DNA of 64,000 nucleotides, from the NCBI RefSeq assembly GCF_000008185.1, contig NC_002967.9, positions 372,001-436,000 on the forward strand. The letters run 5' to 3'. Of this stretch, positions 40,512 through 50,719 are shown in pieces. Under the pieces are notes generated by a model. The model did not search any database. It was not told where the DNA came from and was given only the letters and a program-made list of their open reading frames with translations. Made by a program: the position numbers and the translations under genes. This DNA is from Treponema denticola ATCC 35405. Lineage in GTDB: Bacteria > Spirochaetota > Spirochaetia > Treponematales > Treponemataceae. Position 1 is the stretch's first letter. Every line of letters begins with the position of its first letter.

Positions 40512-43500
40512 TTAATACTCCGGCTGTTCTACAGCAAGATTGTAAATTTCTTCAATTTTTTCTTTATCATTAACTACGGCATATAAGGCATTTTTTATTT
40601 TACGTTCTTTTTGCTTATTATATCTAAAATCCGCTTCTTTGCTTTCCCGAATTGCCTTATCAATGGTAAGAGCAAATTCTTCATCATTGCCGAAGTTATC
40701 GTAAAATGCCCGCAGTGTTCCTCTATTTCTAATACTTTTAGGGTATTCCGGATTATTTTCAGGTTGTTCCAATTGCTTTACCAATTGAATATATTTATTT
40801 AAGAGTTCCTCATAACTGTGAACTCCTTTGCGTCTTTCTTCAATGAGCTGCAAAAGGATTGCCGAAAGTTTTTCATAATATTTAGGATTGATAAGCTGTT
40901 TTTCTACTATTTTTTTTCGAATATTATTTTCGATAGCTTCTGCTGCTGCCTCTTTATTTTCTCCTTTCAGTTTTTCAGCCTGAATTAAAATAAAATCAAG
41001 AAGTGTAAAATTATCAAATGCTCCCAATTTACGGCTATCGTCAGCTTTTATATATGTGTCTATGAGATAACGCATATCTTTTTCATAAGATTTAAGATCG
41101 ATAAAATCACCGCTTGCATTGCCTATTTCCATTTTAAGAGATGTGTAAAACCGTACTTTATTGTCAATTTCTATACGCTCTTCCAATGTATAACCGGCGG
41201 CTTCCATATCGCCTTTTATTTCCGCATAGGCACGGATAAGACGATTTACGAGCGTGTATAATTTCTCTCGGCTGCGTGAACATATTTCATCATCAATTCC
41301 GGATACTCCATCTTCACCGCAAAAATAATGAATGTAATCTATTATTTGAGGGTGAGGTGCTTTAATTCCATCGCATAAATCATTTAACTCTTCAAGAGTT
41401 GTTTCTAAATATTTTTTTGCTTCGGTAAGTCGATCCTTTAAAAAGTCTTTTATATCATCTTCATCGAAGCCTTCAAATGCTCCTGAAGTATATTTGTGTA
41501 TTGCATCAGCTAAGCTGCCGAATAATTGCTTATAGTCAACAATATATCCGAAGTCTTTTTCTTCGCCGTCAAGACGGTTTACTCGGCAGATTGCTTGAAA
41601 TAAACTATGATCCTTCATTGCTTTATCAATATAAAGATAAGTACAGGGAGGAGCATCAAAACCCGTTAAGAGTTTATCAACTACAATTAGCAGCTGCATA
41701 GAAGCAGGTTCTTCAATAAATTTACGTTTAGCCTCTTCTTCAAAGCTTTCAATACTTTGTCCACCCAACATTTCTTTATACACCGTGAATTTTTTAAATT
41801 CTTCAGAATCCTCGCTTTCGGTACTGAGTTTTTTTTCTTCCGGTATAAAGGATGTTATAATTGCACAAGAGGTAAACCCTTTTGATTTTAAGATTTCATA
41901 ATACTTACATGCATCGTAAATACTGTCGGCGGCAAGAATGGCATTACCATTTCCATTTACAAGTCTGCTTTTTATTGCAAAATCGGAGACTATGTCTTCT
42001 GCAATAACTTCCAACCGCTTGCGAGAGCTGTATACATTTTGCATATTACTCCATAGGGCTTTAAGTTTTGCCTTTGCAGCATCGTTTAGACCGCGTGTTT
42101 TGGCTTCAAAATACTCATCTATTTTTTCTTGTGATGTAATGGTTTGATCGATATCTCTGGCTTCATACCGCAGGTCAAGGACAACATTATCTGCGACTGC
42201 TTCATCATATTTATATGTATGAATATAACCTGGAGCAAAAACTTCAAGGCTTGTTTTTTTATCTTTTACTAATAGCGGTGTTCCGGTAAATCCGATAAAA
42301 ATGGCATCAGGCAGAATTTCCTTCATGCCGATATGCAAAAGGCCGCTTTGTGTTCTATGACATTCATCAACAAAAACAACAAAATCCCCTTGTGCCTTAA
42401 AATTTTTAGGAAGAGATTCCCTCAACTCTTTAAGAAATTGTTCAACGGATTTTTTTCTTGCCTTATCCTCTTGTTCATCTGAGCCGGAATATCCATGAAC
42501 ACCGAATTTATGAATTAGAGAGCACATAAGCTTATCTGTAGTTCCTTGCAAACGCTCTATTAAATCAGAACAGGATGTTATTCTTTTTATGTGTTTTTCA
42601 TTTACACCGATATATTTTTTTTCGATTTGCTCATCTAATTCTTCTCTATCGGTTATAATCAGCACACGGGCATTATCATTTTGTGATAGTATCCATTTTG
42701 AAAGCCAGACCATGGTAAGAGTTTTTCCACTTCCCTGTGTATGCCAAATAATTCCGCCCTGGTTTTTTGATATTTTTATCTGAGCCTTCTTTACGCCAAA
42801 AAATTGATTATGCCTGCATACTTTTTTTATACCGTTGTCAAAAAGGATAAAATTATGAATAAGATCAAGAAATCTAGGTTTATAAAACATGCTGAAAATA
42901 GAGTTATCAAATTTATCGGGAAATGTTTTACATTTTTCAAGTATATCAAGAGAATCTTGATCAAGCGGCTGTGCATGTGTGTGAACCATATCATTTTTCC
43001 ATTCAAGATAATATGTTTCTTTTGTTTTGATAGTACCATAACGCAAGCCTTCAGTATAATTTCCTGCCATACAAAATTGAATAGTAGAAAAAAATGCTTT
43101 ATTAAATAGTTCACCTTGATTAGAAATATTTTGACGTATACCGTTAGCCACAGAAATGCCGGCTTTTTTTAGTTCGATAACAGCAAGAGCGATTCCATTT
43201 ACATAAATTACGAGATCAGGACGGCGTTCGGAACCAAGTTTTAGTGTTACTTCTTCTGCAACTGCAAAATTGTTGTTATAAGGATTTTCCCAATCTATAA
43301 CATATACAGTACGAGCCGGTTTTCCTGCTTGATCGATAATATTTATTCCAAATTTTAAAAGAGAGTAAACATTTTGGTTCGCTTTATATAAACCTTGTTC
43401 TAAATTATTTGCAACTTTTTGTAATTCAGTAAGGACTTTTTTTGCAGTGATTTTATTCCAATCCCCGCCTTTTGAAGAAGTCAGCCAAGTGAGTAAATCA

Positions 43501-43631
43501 TTCTCTACAATATTTTTATTTATTTGATTATGTAAATTTCCTGCATATATGTAATTCAAATTTTCTTTATCACAGAAAAGCTTCAGGATTCTATCTTGTG
43601 TTTCGCGTTCCGTTTCATTGACTTTAGGCAT
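40512..43631 (-). CDS. hsdR: Type I restriction enzyme R subunit
   Basis: The motor and nuclease subunit that translocates and cuts unmethylated DNA. It has 1039 residues. The PD-ExK nuclease lies at about 135-155 (RRPDLVIYVNGIALAVIELKKAG, with D, E and K in place). The helicase begins with Walker A HTQGSGKTLTM, the DEAD-like box VDECHRTQSG, and motif III FTGTPLL; the second RecA domain and a helical C-terminal part that binds the methylase follow. All key residues look intact, so the system can probably restrict. It overlaps rhuM by eight bases and abuts the YgjP-like gene. Confidence 0.96.
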   Translation of the reverse strand: MPKVNETERETQDRILKLFCDKENLNYIYAGNLHNQINKNIVENDLLTWLTSSKGGDWNKITAKKVLTELQKVANNLEQGLYKANQNVYSLLKFGINIIDQAGKPARTVYVIDWENPYNNNFAVAEEVTLKLGSERRPDLVIYVNGIALAVIELKKAGISVANGIRQNISNQGELFNKAFFSTIQFCMAGNYTEGLRYGTIKTKETYYLEWKNDMVHTHAQPLDQDSLDILEKCKTFPDKFDNSIFSMFYKPRFLDLIHNFILFDNGIKKVCRHNQFFGVKKAQIKISKNQGGIIWHTQGSGKTLTMVWLSKWILSQNDNARVLIITDREELDEQIEKKYIGVNEKHIKRITSCSDLIERLQGTTDKLMCSLIHKFGVHGYSGSDEQEDKARKKSVEQFLKELRESLPKNFKAQGDFVVFVDECHRTQSGLLHIGMKEILPDAIFIGFTGTPLLVKDKKTSLEVFAPGYIHTYKYDEAVADNVVLDLRYEARDIDQTITSQEKIDEYFEAKTRGLNDAAKAKLKALWSNMQNVYSSRKRLEVIAEDIVSDFAIKSRLVNGNGNAILAADSIYDACKYYEILKSKGFTSCAIITSFIPEEKKLSTESEDSEEFKKFTVYKEMLGGQSIESFEEEAKRKFIEEPASMQLLIVVDKLLTGFDAPPCTYLYIDKAMKDHSLFQAICRVNRLDGEEKDFGYIVDYKQLFGSLADAIHKYTSGAFEGFDEDDIKDFLKDRLTEAKKYLETTLEELNDLCDGIKAPHPQIIDYIHYFCGEDGVSGIDDEICSRSREKLYTLVNRLIRAYAEIKGDMEAAGYTLEERIEIDNKVRFYTSLKMEIGNASGDFIDLKSYEKDMRYLIDTYIKADDSRKLGAFDNFTLLDFILIQAEKLKGENKEAAAEAIENNIRKKIVEKQLINPKYYEKLSAILLQLIEERRKGVHSYEELLNKYIQLVKQLEQPENNPEYPKSIRNRGTLRAFYDNFGNDEEFALTIDKAIRESKEADFRYNKQKERKIKNALYAVVNDKEKIEEIYNLAVEQPEY

Positions 43632-44643
43632 TGGGACTCTCCTTTTTCGACTTAGAGGCTTTTTTCGCTTTTTTTTCTATCTTCTTTAAACTGTCTAAGT
43701 AGGCTTTTTCAACAGAAGTTAAGGATTCCGTCTGATATTTGCGGTATTCTTTTTCCGCCTTTTTTACAGCTTGTTCATGGCTTACTCGTCCGGCTCCTTC
43801 AAGTAGTTTTCGTTTGCCGGAAGTCAATACTGCATCAAGCTGTTCAATATAATCCTGCATATACATGGGGCGGTGTTCAATGGCATTGATTTCCGCAATA
43901 TCGAAATAACCCGATACAAGATTGTTAAGGATTTTCAGTTCTTCTTCATCTAAATAATTTTTTGCAATGCCGATATCTTTACGAACCGGAAGTTCTCCCG
44001 AAAAAGCTTTAAGTCCCATAAACGGCTTTTCAGCATCGGCTCTGTCATAAATAACTTCTGCTGCGGTATGTCCGTGAGCTGCATAATGCAGTTTATTTTG
44101 CACAATCTTAAAAAAGGCGAGAGACTCTTCACTCTTTGGATCATAGTCGACACTGGTTGCATAAAGATCGAGCACTTGACGATAAAGTATTTTTTCGGAT
44201 GAACGAATATCCCGAATACGGTCAAGCAGCTCTTTCCAATAGCTTCCTCCGCCGGTTCCTTTCAATCGTTCATCATCTATAGCAAAACCTTTTTTGATAT
44301 ATTCTTTCAATATGGAGTTTGCCCAAATACGAAAGCGTGTTCCGGCTAGGGATTTTACGCGGTAACCTACCGAAATAATAACATCAAGATTGTAATAGTC
44401 TACCTGATATATTTTACCGTCGGCAGCAGTTGTTGCAAATTTTGCAACAACTGAATGTTCTTGTAATTCACCTTCGGTAAAAATATTTTTGATATGCCGT
44501 GAAATAGTAGATTTATCTCTTTGGAAAAGCTCCGCCATTTGATCGAGAGAGAGCCAGACCGTTTCATCATGTAAGTTTACGTTTATCTTTGTAACTCCGT
44601 CATCGCTTGTATAAATGATTACTTCGCCGTGTTTTGCATTCAT
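43624..44643 (-). CDS. rhuM: RhuM family protein in the restriction operon
   Basis: A 339-residue member of the RhuM family, first named from a Salmonella pathogenicity island and often inserted between hsdS and hsdR. The N-terminal block VWLSLDQMAELFQRDKSTISRHI is a HTH-like segment; VDYYNLDVIISVGYRVKS and FRIWANSILKEYIKKGF are family hallmarks. The C-terminus is a basic, lysine-rich coiled coil. Its function is not settled; its place suggests control or accessory defence. It lies three bases after hsdS and overlaps hsdR by eight. Confidence 0.92.
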   Translation of the reverse strand: MNAKHGEVIIYTSDDGVTKINVNLHDETVWLSLDQMAELFQRDKSTISRHIKNIFTEGELQEHSVVAKFATTAADGKIYQVDYYNLDVIISVGYRVKSLAGTRFRIWANSILKEYIKKGFAIDDERLKGTGGGSYWKELLDRIRDIRSSEKILYRQVLDLYATSVDYDPKSEESLAFFKIVQNKLHYAAHGHTAAEVIYDRADAEKPFMGLKAFSGELPVRKDIGIAKNYLDEEELKILNNLVSGYFDIAEINAIEHRPMYMQDYIEQLDAVLTSGKRKLLEGAGRVSHEQAVKKAEKEYRKYQTESLTSVEKAYLDSLKKIEKKAKKASKSKKESPNA

Positions 44644-44646
44644 GGT

Positions 44647-46452
44647 TTACCCCTTTATAAATAAGGTTTGAAGTATAGTGATAGCCTCTGCAATGTTTTT
44701 ATCGGAAAACATAAGTTTTTCCAACTTTTTGCTCCACTCTTTATTTGTTGCTATCAAATTCTTTATTGAAGCGACTGAAATCGGCATTTTTGAAGATTTT
44801 AAATCACAGATAGCCATATCAACAGTTGCCCATAATTCCAGCTTATCAACCTTTTCAAATTTAAGTGTTTTCTTTACCCATTCTATATCTGCTTGCATAT
44901 TCCAACGATTAATATATTCCAGAGCTTGATTTATATTATTTCCGATACTAAATATTGTTCCTTTTGTACCTTTGTGTGAAATAATATATTTTGACTTTAT
45001 AGCTATAGGTTCCCCGCCTTTATATCTAACTTCATCTGCATAAGGACCGGCAGCCTTTTTCTTAAATTCTTCCGTACTTTGTTCTTGATAACGGCGTAAA
45101 AGGTATAAACACTTTTGTAATTTTTTTCTTCCTAGAGGATACTGAGGCGAATAAAGAGTATTTACAATACCGGCAATCATGACTGCATCATCAAATCCTT
45201 TACTGTGTCTTCCGGTTGTTTTATAGCTGTAAACTTTTTCCGCTGCATATAGATTCTTATTCGGCAGTTTTGGTTTGGAAAGGCTCTCTTCTTTAATATC
45301 CTCTGTTCCTTCCAAAAGTCGAATATCTCCTGTAAGAAGTTTTTGCATCATCCCTTGTTTTATGGATTCTACTTTTTTTAATTTCTTTTTTAAAGCTTCG
45401 ATTTCTTGATCCATATCAGAAAGGATATTTGCTATTGCTGTTTGTTCGGCAAGAGTTGGAGGAATCTTGACTCGTATTTTGTTAAATATTGATATCCAAA
45501 ATCTTTGGTGATCCTTTGATTCAAATTTAATCATTTGCATAAGTTCAAAAACTATTCTAATATTACATATGCCTGTATTTTTCAAAATTTTTATAGCGGA
45601 TGATTTTACTTTAAATTTGAAATCTACCAATTTACTTTCAGTTGTAAAGTCATCAAATAGTATTATCGGTGGATTATTATATACTCCAGCTCTTTCTGAT
45701 GTGTAACCAAGAATAAAAGATTTTCCAGCAGTTAGCACCGGTATTCCCTGTGTAAAATATTTAGTATTTACAACAATATATTGTTGAGGTTGTTCATATT
45801 CCAATAGTTCCCCTAATCTCTTTTCTATCCATTCACCGTTGAAACCCGGCAATCGTTTTTTACCGGTAAGTAATTCCTGCATTATCCCTTGTTTTATCGC
45901 TTCTTTTTTTGTAATGAGTTTTTTTAAAGAGCTTATATAAGTATCAGTATCGGATAAGACTTCTGCAATACAGCGTTGTTCAGAAAGAGGTGGGAGAAGA
46001 ATGGGGAAGTTTTTAATAAGCTGTAGATTTAATCCCCCTCTTCCTCCATTACCCATTGATAACTCTCTAAGATCAAGATATTTAGAATTCAGATATTGAT
46101 ATAGATATTCACTGGACAATATATTTGTATTAGGTAGAATTGCACAAATAGATTGGTTTATACAGAGAGATAGGTAATTAATTCCAACCGTACCTCTGGT
46201 TTTACCTTGCCCTGCAAGACCTACTAATATACATTGAGGCGGTATCAATGATGTTGCTGAATTATCAAACCCTGCTTGTGTTATCATTTTGTCAACGGAA
46301 TAAATGCGCTTTAAATTAAGTTCGCCAGAACTCATCCAAGGAATATCTCCATTCCAATATTCCTCTACAACAGTACTTGGAGTTCCACCTGTTAGAACAT
46401 CATACGCTATATTCTTGATGCTTATTTCTTCCCAGCCTTCAGGTACTACCAT
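44647..46452 (-). CDS. hsdS: Type I restriction specificity subunit with C-terminal extension
   Basis: The DNA-recognition subunit. Two target-recognition domains lie at about 1-170 and 205-370. Each is followed by a coiled conserved region (PPLSEQRCIAEVLSDTDTYISSLKKLI and PPTLAEQTAIANILSDMDQEIEALKKKL), so the target is a bipartite sequence. Residues about 410-601 are an unusual extra domain: YPLGRKKLQKCLYLLRRYQ and AAGPYADEVRYKGG recall Panacea/DUF4065-type domains (residues KLQKLLY and GPY in that family). Normal HsdS has about 400-450 residues. It overlaps hsdM by seven bases. Confidence 0.93.
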   Translation of the reverse strand: MVVPEGWEEISIKNIAYDVLTGGTPSTVVEEYWNGDIPWMSSGELNLKRIYSVDKMITQAGFDNSATSLIPPQCILVGLAGQGKTRGTVGINYLSLCINQSICAILPNTNILSSEYLYQYLNSKYLDLRELSMGNGGRGGLNLQLIKNFPILLPPLSEQRCIAEVLSDTDTYISSLKKLITKKEAIKQGIMQELLTGKKRLPGFNGEWIEKRLGELLEYEQPQQYIVVNTKYFTQGIPVLTAGKSFILGYTSERAGVYNNPPIILFDDFTTESKLVDFKFKVKSSAIKILKNTGICNIRIVFELMQMIKFESKDHQRFWISIFNKIRVKIPPTLAEQTAIANILSDMDQEIEALKKKLKKVESIKQGMMQKLLTGDIRLLEGTEDIKEESLSKPKLPNKNLYAAEKVYSYKTTGRHSKGFDDAVMIAGIVNTLYSPQYPLGRKKLQKCLYLLRRYQEQSTEEFKKKAAGPYADEVRYKGGEPIAIKSKYIISHKGTKGTIFSIGNNINQALEYINRWNMQADIEWVKKTLKFEKVDKLELWATVDMAICDLKSSKMPISVASIKNLIATNKEWSKKLEKLMFSDKNIAEAITILQTLFIKG

Positions 46453-49061
46453 ACAAACCCCATCTTTTGTAAATGTGATTTTACCTTGTTTTCAAGTAAT
46501 GCTGTTTCTTTTTCAAGTTCGGGAAGAGTTTGGTCATAGCGTTCGGCAAGTTCGCCAATCCGTTCGGACAGATGATGATTTACAGCCTCATACAGTTCGT
46601 AGATTCCGTTTGAAATTGAGCGGAACCATTTTAAATCAAGCAATAGTTTGATACATTCTTCATCAGACAGGTTGGCGTAATGCTTACGAACCCTTTCATC
46701 TAAGGCTGTACGGAGTGCTTTTAGCAATTTTGTATTTTCTTCTATCAATTCGGACTTGTTTTGCGCTTTGCACAATAAAGCATAGTCCTCAGCATGTTCT
46801 TCAGGAACAGATAAAGCATCCCTTATTTCTTCAATACGGTTATTGATACTTGCAGTCGTAATAGTTCCTTTATCGGTTACAGCATTTTTACATAAAGGAT
46901 TTTTAGTTATATATGCAAGCACTTCCTTTTTTTTAGGTTTTTCCGAATTTTGAAGTTCAACTAAGGCTTTTATTTCATCATTAATGATAAAAGATCGTAT
47001 TTCAGATATCTTTAAATTTAAAAGTGTTTTATCTAAGTTTTTTTTATCGGTCAAACATTCATTGATAACCGAATCTTCATCTATATTCTCAAGTATTTCA
47101 TTTAACTCATCCTGAACGGTATCAATAACTTTTTCTATCTTATCTATTTCCGTTTTTTCTTTAAGAAAAAACATCTCTATTACAAGTTCTTTAGAAATGA
47201 CCTTACCGTCCCAACCGGTTTCAATTGTTTTTTCTTTTCCATTGTTCTTGTTTGTACTTGCTTTTGTAAAAATATCTATCTCCCGTATTACAGAATAACC
47301 GTCTTGCATAATAAGATAGACATCATCGCTCATTGTGTTGTTCCAATACGAAAGCAATACTTCATAAACATCATATTTATCAATAAGATGAACGGATTCA
47401 TATTCTTTAATCAGTAACTCTGCAAGCAAGCGGATAAGCTCTTTAGGTTTTGTATCATTGGTTATACTAGTCAGATGTTTTTTTGCCTTCCGCTTCCATT
47501 TTTCAAACGCGGTTTCAATAATATCCGCATAGTTTGAAAAATCTTTATCGTCTTCAATTACTCCATAGAGGCTGTCTTTTTCTGCTGCAAGTGAGCAAAA
47601 ATCATGTCGCAACGGTTTAAAAAGAGAGCTCTTTAATTTAGGAAATGTGTCCCAATATGCAGATAAATTTTCAATATCTTCTGAAGGAATTCCGCCTCTT
47701 AGATGAGCTTCAATGTTTTGTACCTCTTCGGATGTTCCGTTTTGAATATATCTCGGTATATTAAGATTATAATCATTTTGTTCAATTTCATCGATGAAAA
47801 CAAAACGCGAGTAATAAGGCAATTCTTTTTTATTATTAAATACTTTAGTAATTTTATATATATCCCGTTCTCGTAAACGGTTTTTATCATTGTCTTTTAT
47901 AAAATCCTTACTTGCATCAATGATAAAAATTCCCTTTCGCTTTTCTGCATTTTCTTTATCAATAACAATTATGCAAGCCGGTATTCCGGTTCCATAAAAC
48001 AGGTTTGGAGGAAGTCCTATGATACCTTTTATAAAACCTTTTTTTATAAGGGCTTTCCGTATTGAGGCTTCGGCATTTCCTCGAAATAATACTCCATGAG
48101 GAAGGATAACAGCGGCTTTTCCATTTCTCTTAAGTGATTTTATAACGTGAAGAAGCCATGCAAAATCACCGTTTTTTTCAGGAGGTCTTTCTTCATATCC
48201 GTCAAAACGTCCAAAATCCTGTAAACCGTGAGTCCAGTTTTTATCGGAAAAAGGCGGATTAACTACGGCAAAGTCAAACTGACGTAGTGCCGTTTCATCA
48301 TCGTGTTTTTTATATTTGGGTTCTGAAAATGTATTGCCGCTTTTTATTTCTGCCGTTGCTACATTATGTAGTACAAGATTCATCTTGGCAAGACCTGCTG
48401 TTGTAATATCTTTTTCTTGTCCAAAGACTGCTACATTGGGAGGTGCTGTTTCGGCCGCACGGATAAGGAGGGAGCCCGACCCGCAGGCAGGATCATATAA
48501 GGTGCTTTCTCCGGATTTTGCTTTTTCTATACCTATAACGTGAGCAAGAATACGGGAAACTTCGGCTGGTGTATAAAATTGCCCTTTGCTTTTCCCGCTT
48601 TCTGTTGCAAAATTTTTCATAAGATATTCATAGGCATCTCCTATAATATCATCTCCTTCGGCTCTATTCTTACCGAAGTTTGGCATTTTATCACAAAATA
48701 TTGAAAGCAATTCGGTAAGCTTATCTACCATCTCTTGTCCTGATCCGAATTTTGTTGGATCATTAAAATATGCATTATCTATTATGCCTCGAAGATCGTT
48801 CGCTTCGGCTAGTTTTGCTATAACTTTATCTATGCCTTCTCCTATTCCTTTTTTGCCACGTAGAGCAAGCATATCATCAAAGCTGCCCCCTTCGGGGATT
48901 TCAATTTCACCGTAGGGCATATCTTTGTATTTGTCAGATACATATTTTACAAATAATAGTGTTAAAATATAATCTTTGTACTGAGAGCTGTCCATCCCGC
49001 CTCTCAGACTATCGCAGCTTGCCCACAAACTACCATATAATTCGCTTTTTCTAACCGCCAT
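46446..49061 (-). CDS. hsdM: Type I restriction-modification DNA methyltransferase
   Basis: The adenine N6-methyltransferase subunit. The N-terminal helical domain (LWASCDSLRGGMDSSQYKDY) is followed by the SAM-binding motif DPACGSGSLL and the catalytic motif NPPF of gamma-class enzymes. It has 871 residues, where the common form has about 500. The extra 350 residues at the C-terminus are charged and helical and end in a coiled coil (ELEKETALLENKVKSHL), probably for contact with HsdS. It is the first gene of the five-gene operon, with a promoter just upstream divergent from murD. Confidence 0.95.
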   Translation of the reverse strand: MAVRKSELYGSLWASCDSLRGGMDSSQYKDYILTLLFVKYVSDKYKDMPYGEIEIPEGGSFDDMLALRGKKGIGEGIDKVIAKLAEANDLRGIIDNAYFNDPTKFGSGQEMVDKLTELLSIFCDKMPNFGKNRAEGDDIIGDAYEYLMKNFATESGKSKGQFYTPAEVSRILAHVIGIEKAKSGESTLYDPACGSGSLLIRAAETAPPNVAVFGQEKDITTAGLAKMNLVLHNVATAEIKSGNTFSEPKYKKHDDETALRQFDFAVVNPPFSDKNWTHGLQDFGRFDGYEERPPEKNGDFAWLLHVIKSLKRNGKAAVILPHGVLFRGNAEASIRKALIKKGFIKGIIGLPPNLFYGTGIPACIIVIDKENAEKRKGIFIIDASKDFIKDNDKNRLRERDIYKITKVFNNKKELPYYSRFVFIDEIEQNDYNLNIPRYIQNGTSEEVQNIEAHLRGGIPSEDIENLSAYWDTFPKLKSSLFKPLRHDFCSLAAEKDSLYGVIEDDKDFSNYADIIETAFEKWKRKAKKHLTSITNDTKPKELIRLLAELLIKEYESVHLIDKYDVYEVLLSYWNNTMSDDVYLIMQDGYSVIREIDIFTKASTNKNNGKEKTIETGWDGKVISKELVIEMFFLKEKTEIDKIEKVIDTVQDELNEILENIDEDSVINECLTDKKNLDKTLLNLKISEIRSFIINDEIKALVELQNSEKPKKKEVLAYITKNPLCKNAVTDKGTITTASINNRIEEIRDALSVPEEHAEDYALLCKAQNKSELIEENTKLLKALRTALDERVRKHYANLSDEECIKLLLDLKWFRSISNGIYELYEAVNHHLSERIGELAERYDQTLPELEKETALLENKVKSHLQKMGFVW

Positions 49062-49094
49062 TTTATAAGCCTTTCATTATTTTATAAATAATAT

Positions 49095-49124
49095 ATTATA
49101 TAATGAATTTGGATCTTTATTCAA
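49095..49124 (-). promoter_or_regulatory. Promoter of the restriction operon
   Basis: Minus strand TTGAAT (49119-49124) and TATAAT (49095-49100) with an 18-base spacer, about 33 bases before the hsdM ATG, which has a GAAAGG ribosome site. Confidence 0.65.
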
Positions 49125-49208
49125 TACGGTTTGTTTATGCGTTTTGTTTATTCGAATCCTATCTTTCATTTATCCATTCCTCCTCATCTGGTACTTCCTA
49201 AAATTTTT

Positions 49209-49217
49209 TGTTATAAT
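49209..49217 (+). promoter_or_regulatory. Extended -10 promoter abutting the murD start
   Basis: TGTTATAAT gives an extended -10 (TATAAT at 49212-49217) that ends six bases before the ATG at 49224. Transcription should begin on or beside the A of the start codon. No Shine-Dalgarno and no good -35 are present. Confidence 0.7.
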
Positions 49218-49223
49218 GATGCT

Positions 49224-50654
49224 ATGCAAATAAGCTTAGAAAATATAAAGAATAAAAAAGTAACCGTTATGGGACTTGGTCTAAATGGGGGAGGGCTTGC
49301 GACTGCTCAATTTTTTGCCAGATATGGAGCCGAGGTTACGGTAACCGATTTAAAAACTTCGGAAGAGCTAAGGCCGTCAATCGAAAAACTTTCTTCCTTT
49401 AAGAATATTCGATTTGTATTGGGTGAACATAGAATAGAGGATTTTAGGGAAGCCGATCTTGTCATCAAAAATCCCGGAGTAAAACTTGAAGGAAATGTTT
49501 TTTTAGAAGCCGCAAAGCAAATAGAGTCCGACGTTTCGGTTTTTCTTTCTCTTTCAAAAGCGCCGATTTTGGCGGTAACGGGAAGCAAGGGAAAATCCTC
49601 TACGGTAAGTGCTCTTTATTACGGACTTAAAAAGTTAGGATACAATGCTTTTTTGGGCGGGAATATTACGGTCAGCCCTTTAAGTTTTTTTGAAGAAACC
49701 TCTTGCGATACGCCTGTGGTTCTGGAGCTTTCCAGTTGGCAGCTTGCCGATTTAAAAAATAAAAAACTGCTTAAGCCTAAGATTGCGATTATTACGCCCA
49801 TAATGCCCGACCACTTAAACTGGTACGGCACAATGGAAAAATATGTTGCCGATAAAAAAATAATCTATGAAAATATGGATGAAGCGGATTATCTAATCTG
49901 TAATTTTGATGACGGCTGGGGGAAAATTTTTGCAGAAGAAACAAGGGCAAATGTTTTTTGGTACAGTGAAAAAAAGCCGGCTAAAAAATATCGAGGTGTT
50001 TTTTTTAATAAGAACCAAGAAGGCCTTTGCAATTTAAGTGATGGAGAAAGGCTTTTACTTTCAAAGGATGCAAAAGTTCCCGGGCTTAAACTTAAACAAA
50101 ATGTCTTGAACGCAGGTCTTGCTCTTCTGCTTTATCAAAAAATTCATAAGCCTGAAAATTTAAAAGACAATAACATCAAAGAGCAATCCGAATTTATCCG
50201 TAAATTTATGGACGAGTATTCGGGGATTGAACATCGATTGGAATTCTTTTATGAAAAAAACGGAATAAAATTTTATAATGATACGGCCGCTACAATTCCC
50301 GAAGCATCTGCTGCTGCCTTAGAAGCCTTTGATAAGCCGCCCGTCTTAATTTGCGGCGGAACAAATAAAAACTTAAATTTTATTCCGCTTGCCGAAAAAG
50401 CAAATCTTGCCAAAAGCCTATATCTTCTTGCAGGAACGGGAACAGACCTTTTAATTCCTCTTCTTAAAGAAAAGTCTATTGAATATAATGGCCCCTTTGA
50501 CAGTTTGGATTCTCTTTTGCTTTTGTTAAAAGAAAATGCAGAAAAAGGAGATGTCGTAATTCTATCACCGGGTGCAGCCTCCTTCGGCATGTTTAAAAAC
50601 GAATTCGACCGCGGAAATAAATTTAAAGAAAAGGTAAAAGAAATATTTTGCTGA
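49224..50654 (+). CDS. murD: UDP-N-acetylmuramoylalanine--D-glutamate ligase
   Basis: Adds D-glutamate to UDP-MurNAc-L-alanine in peptidoglycan synthesis; a cytosolic Mur ligase of 476 residues. The N-terminal domain begins with KVTVMGLGLNGGG, the ATP loop is VTGSKGKSSTV, and the C-terminal domain has YNDTAATIPEA and CGGTNK, typical of MurD. I start at 49224 because residues before it (reading back to 49131) do not resemble the family. A -10 element ends six bases upstream, so the message is probably leaderless. It is divergent from the restriction operon and followed by a repeat. Confidence 0.95.
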   Translation: MQISLENIKNKKVTVMGLGLNGGGLATAQFFARYGAEVTVTDLKTSEELRPSIEKLSSFKNIRFVLGEHRIEDFREADLVIKNPGVKLEGNVFLEAAKQIESDVSVFLSLSKAPILAVTGSKGKSSTVSALYYGLKKLGYNAFLGGNITVSPLSFFEETSCDTPVVLELSSWQLADLKNKKLLKPKIAIITPIMPDHLNWYGTMEKYVADKKIIYENMDEADYLICNFDDGWGKIFAEETRANVFWYSEKKPAKKYRGVFFNKNQEGLCNLSDGERLLLSKDAKVPGLKLKQNVLNAGLALLLYQKIHKPENLKDNNIKEQSEFIRKFMDEYSGIEHRLEFFYEKNGIKFYNDTAATIPEASAAALEAFDKPPVLICGGTNKNLNFIPLAEKANLAKSLYLLAGTGTDLLIPLLKEKSIEYNGPFDSLDSLLLLLKENAEKGDVVILSPGAASFGMFKNEFDRGNKFKEKVKEIFC

Positions 50655-50719
50655 TAGAATTTGATTAAGGTTTGATACCAAGAAATCAACATACCCCGAC
50701 GCAGAGTGTCGGACTATGT

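Noticed and set aside
49150-49160. TTCGAATCC word suggesting a tRNA T-loop
   Set aside because: No acceptor, D or anticodon stems fit around it and no CCA end follows.
49131-49223. Longer N-terminus for MurD starting at 49131
   Set aside because: The extra residues do not resemble Mur ligases, have no ribosome site, and a -10 element lies inside them.
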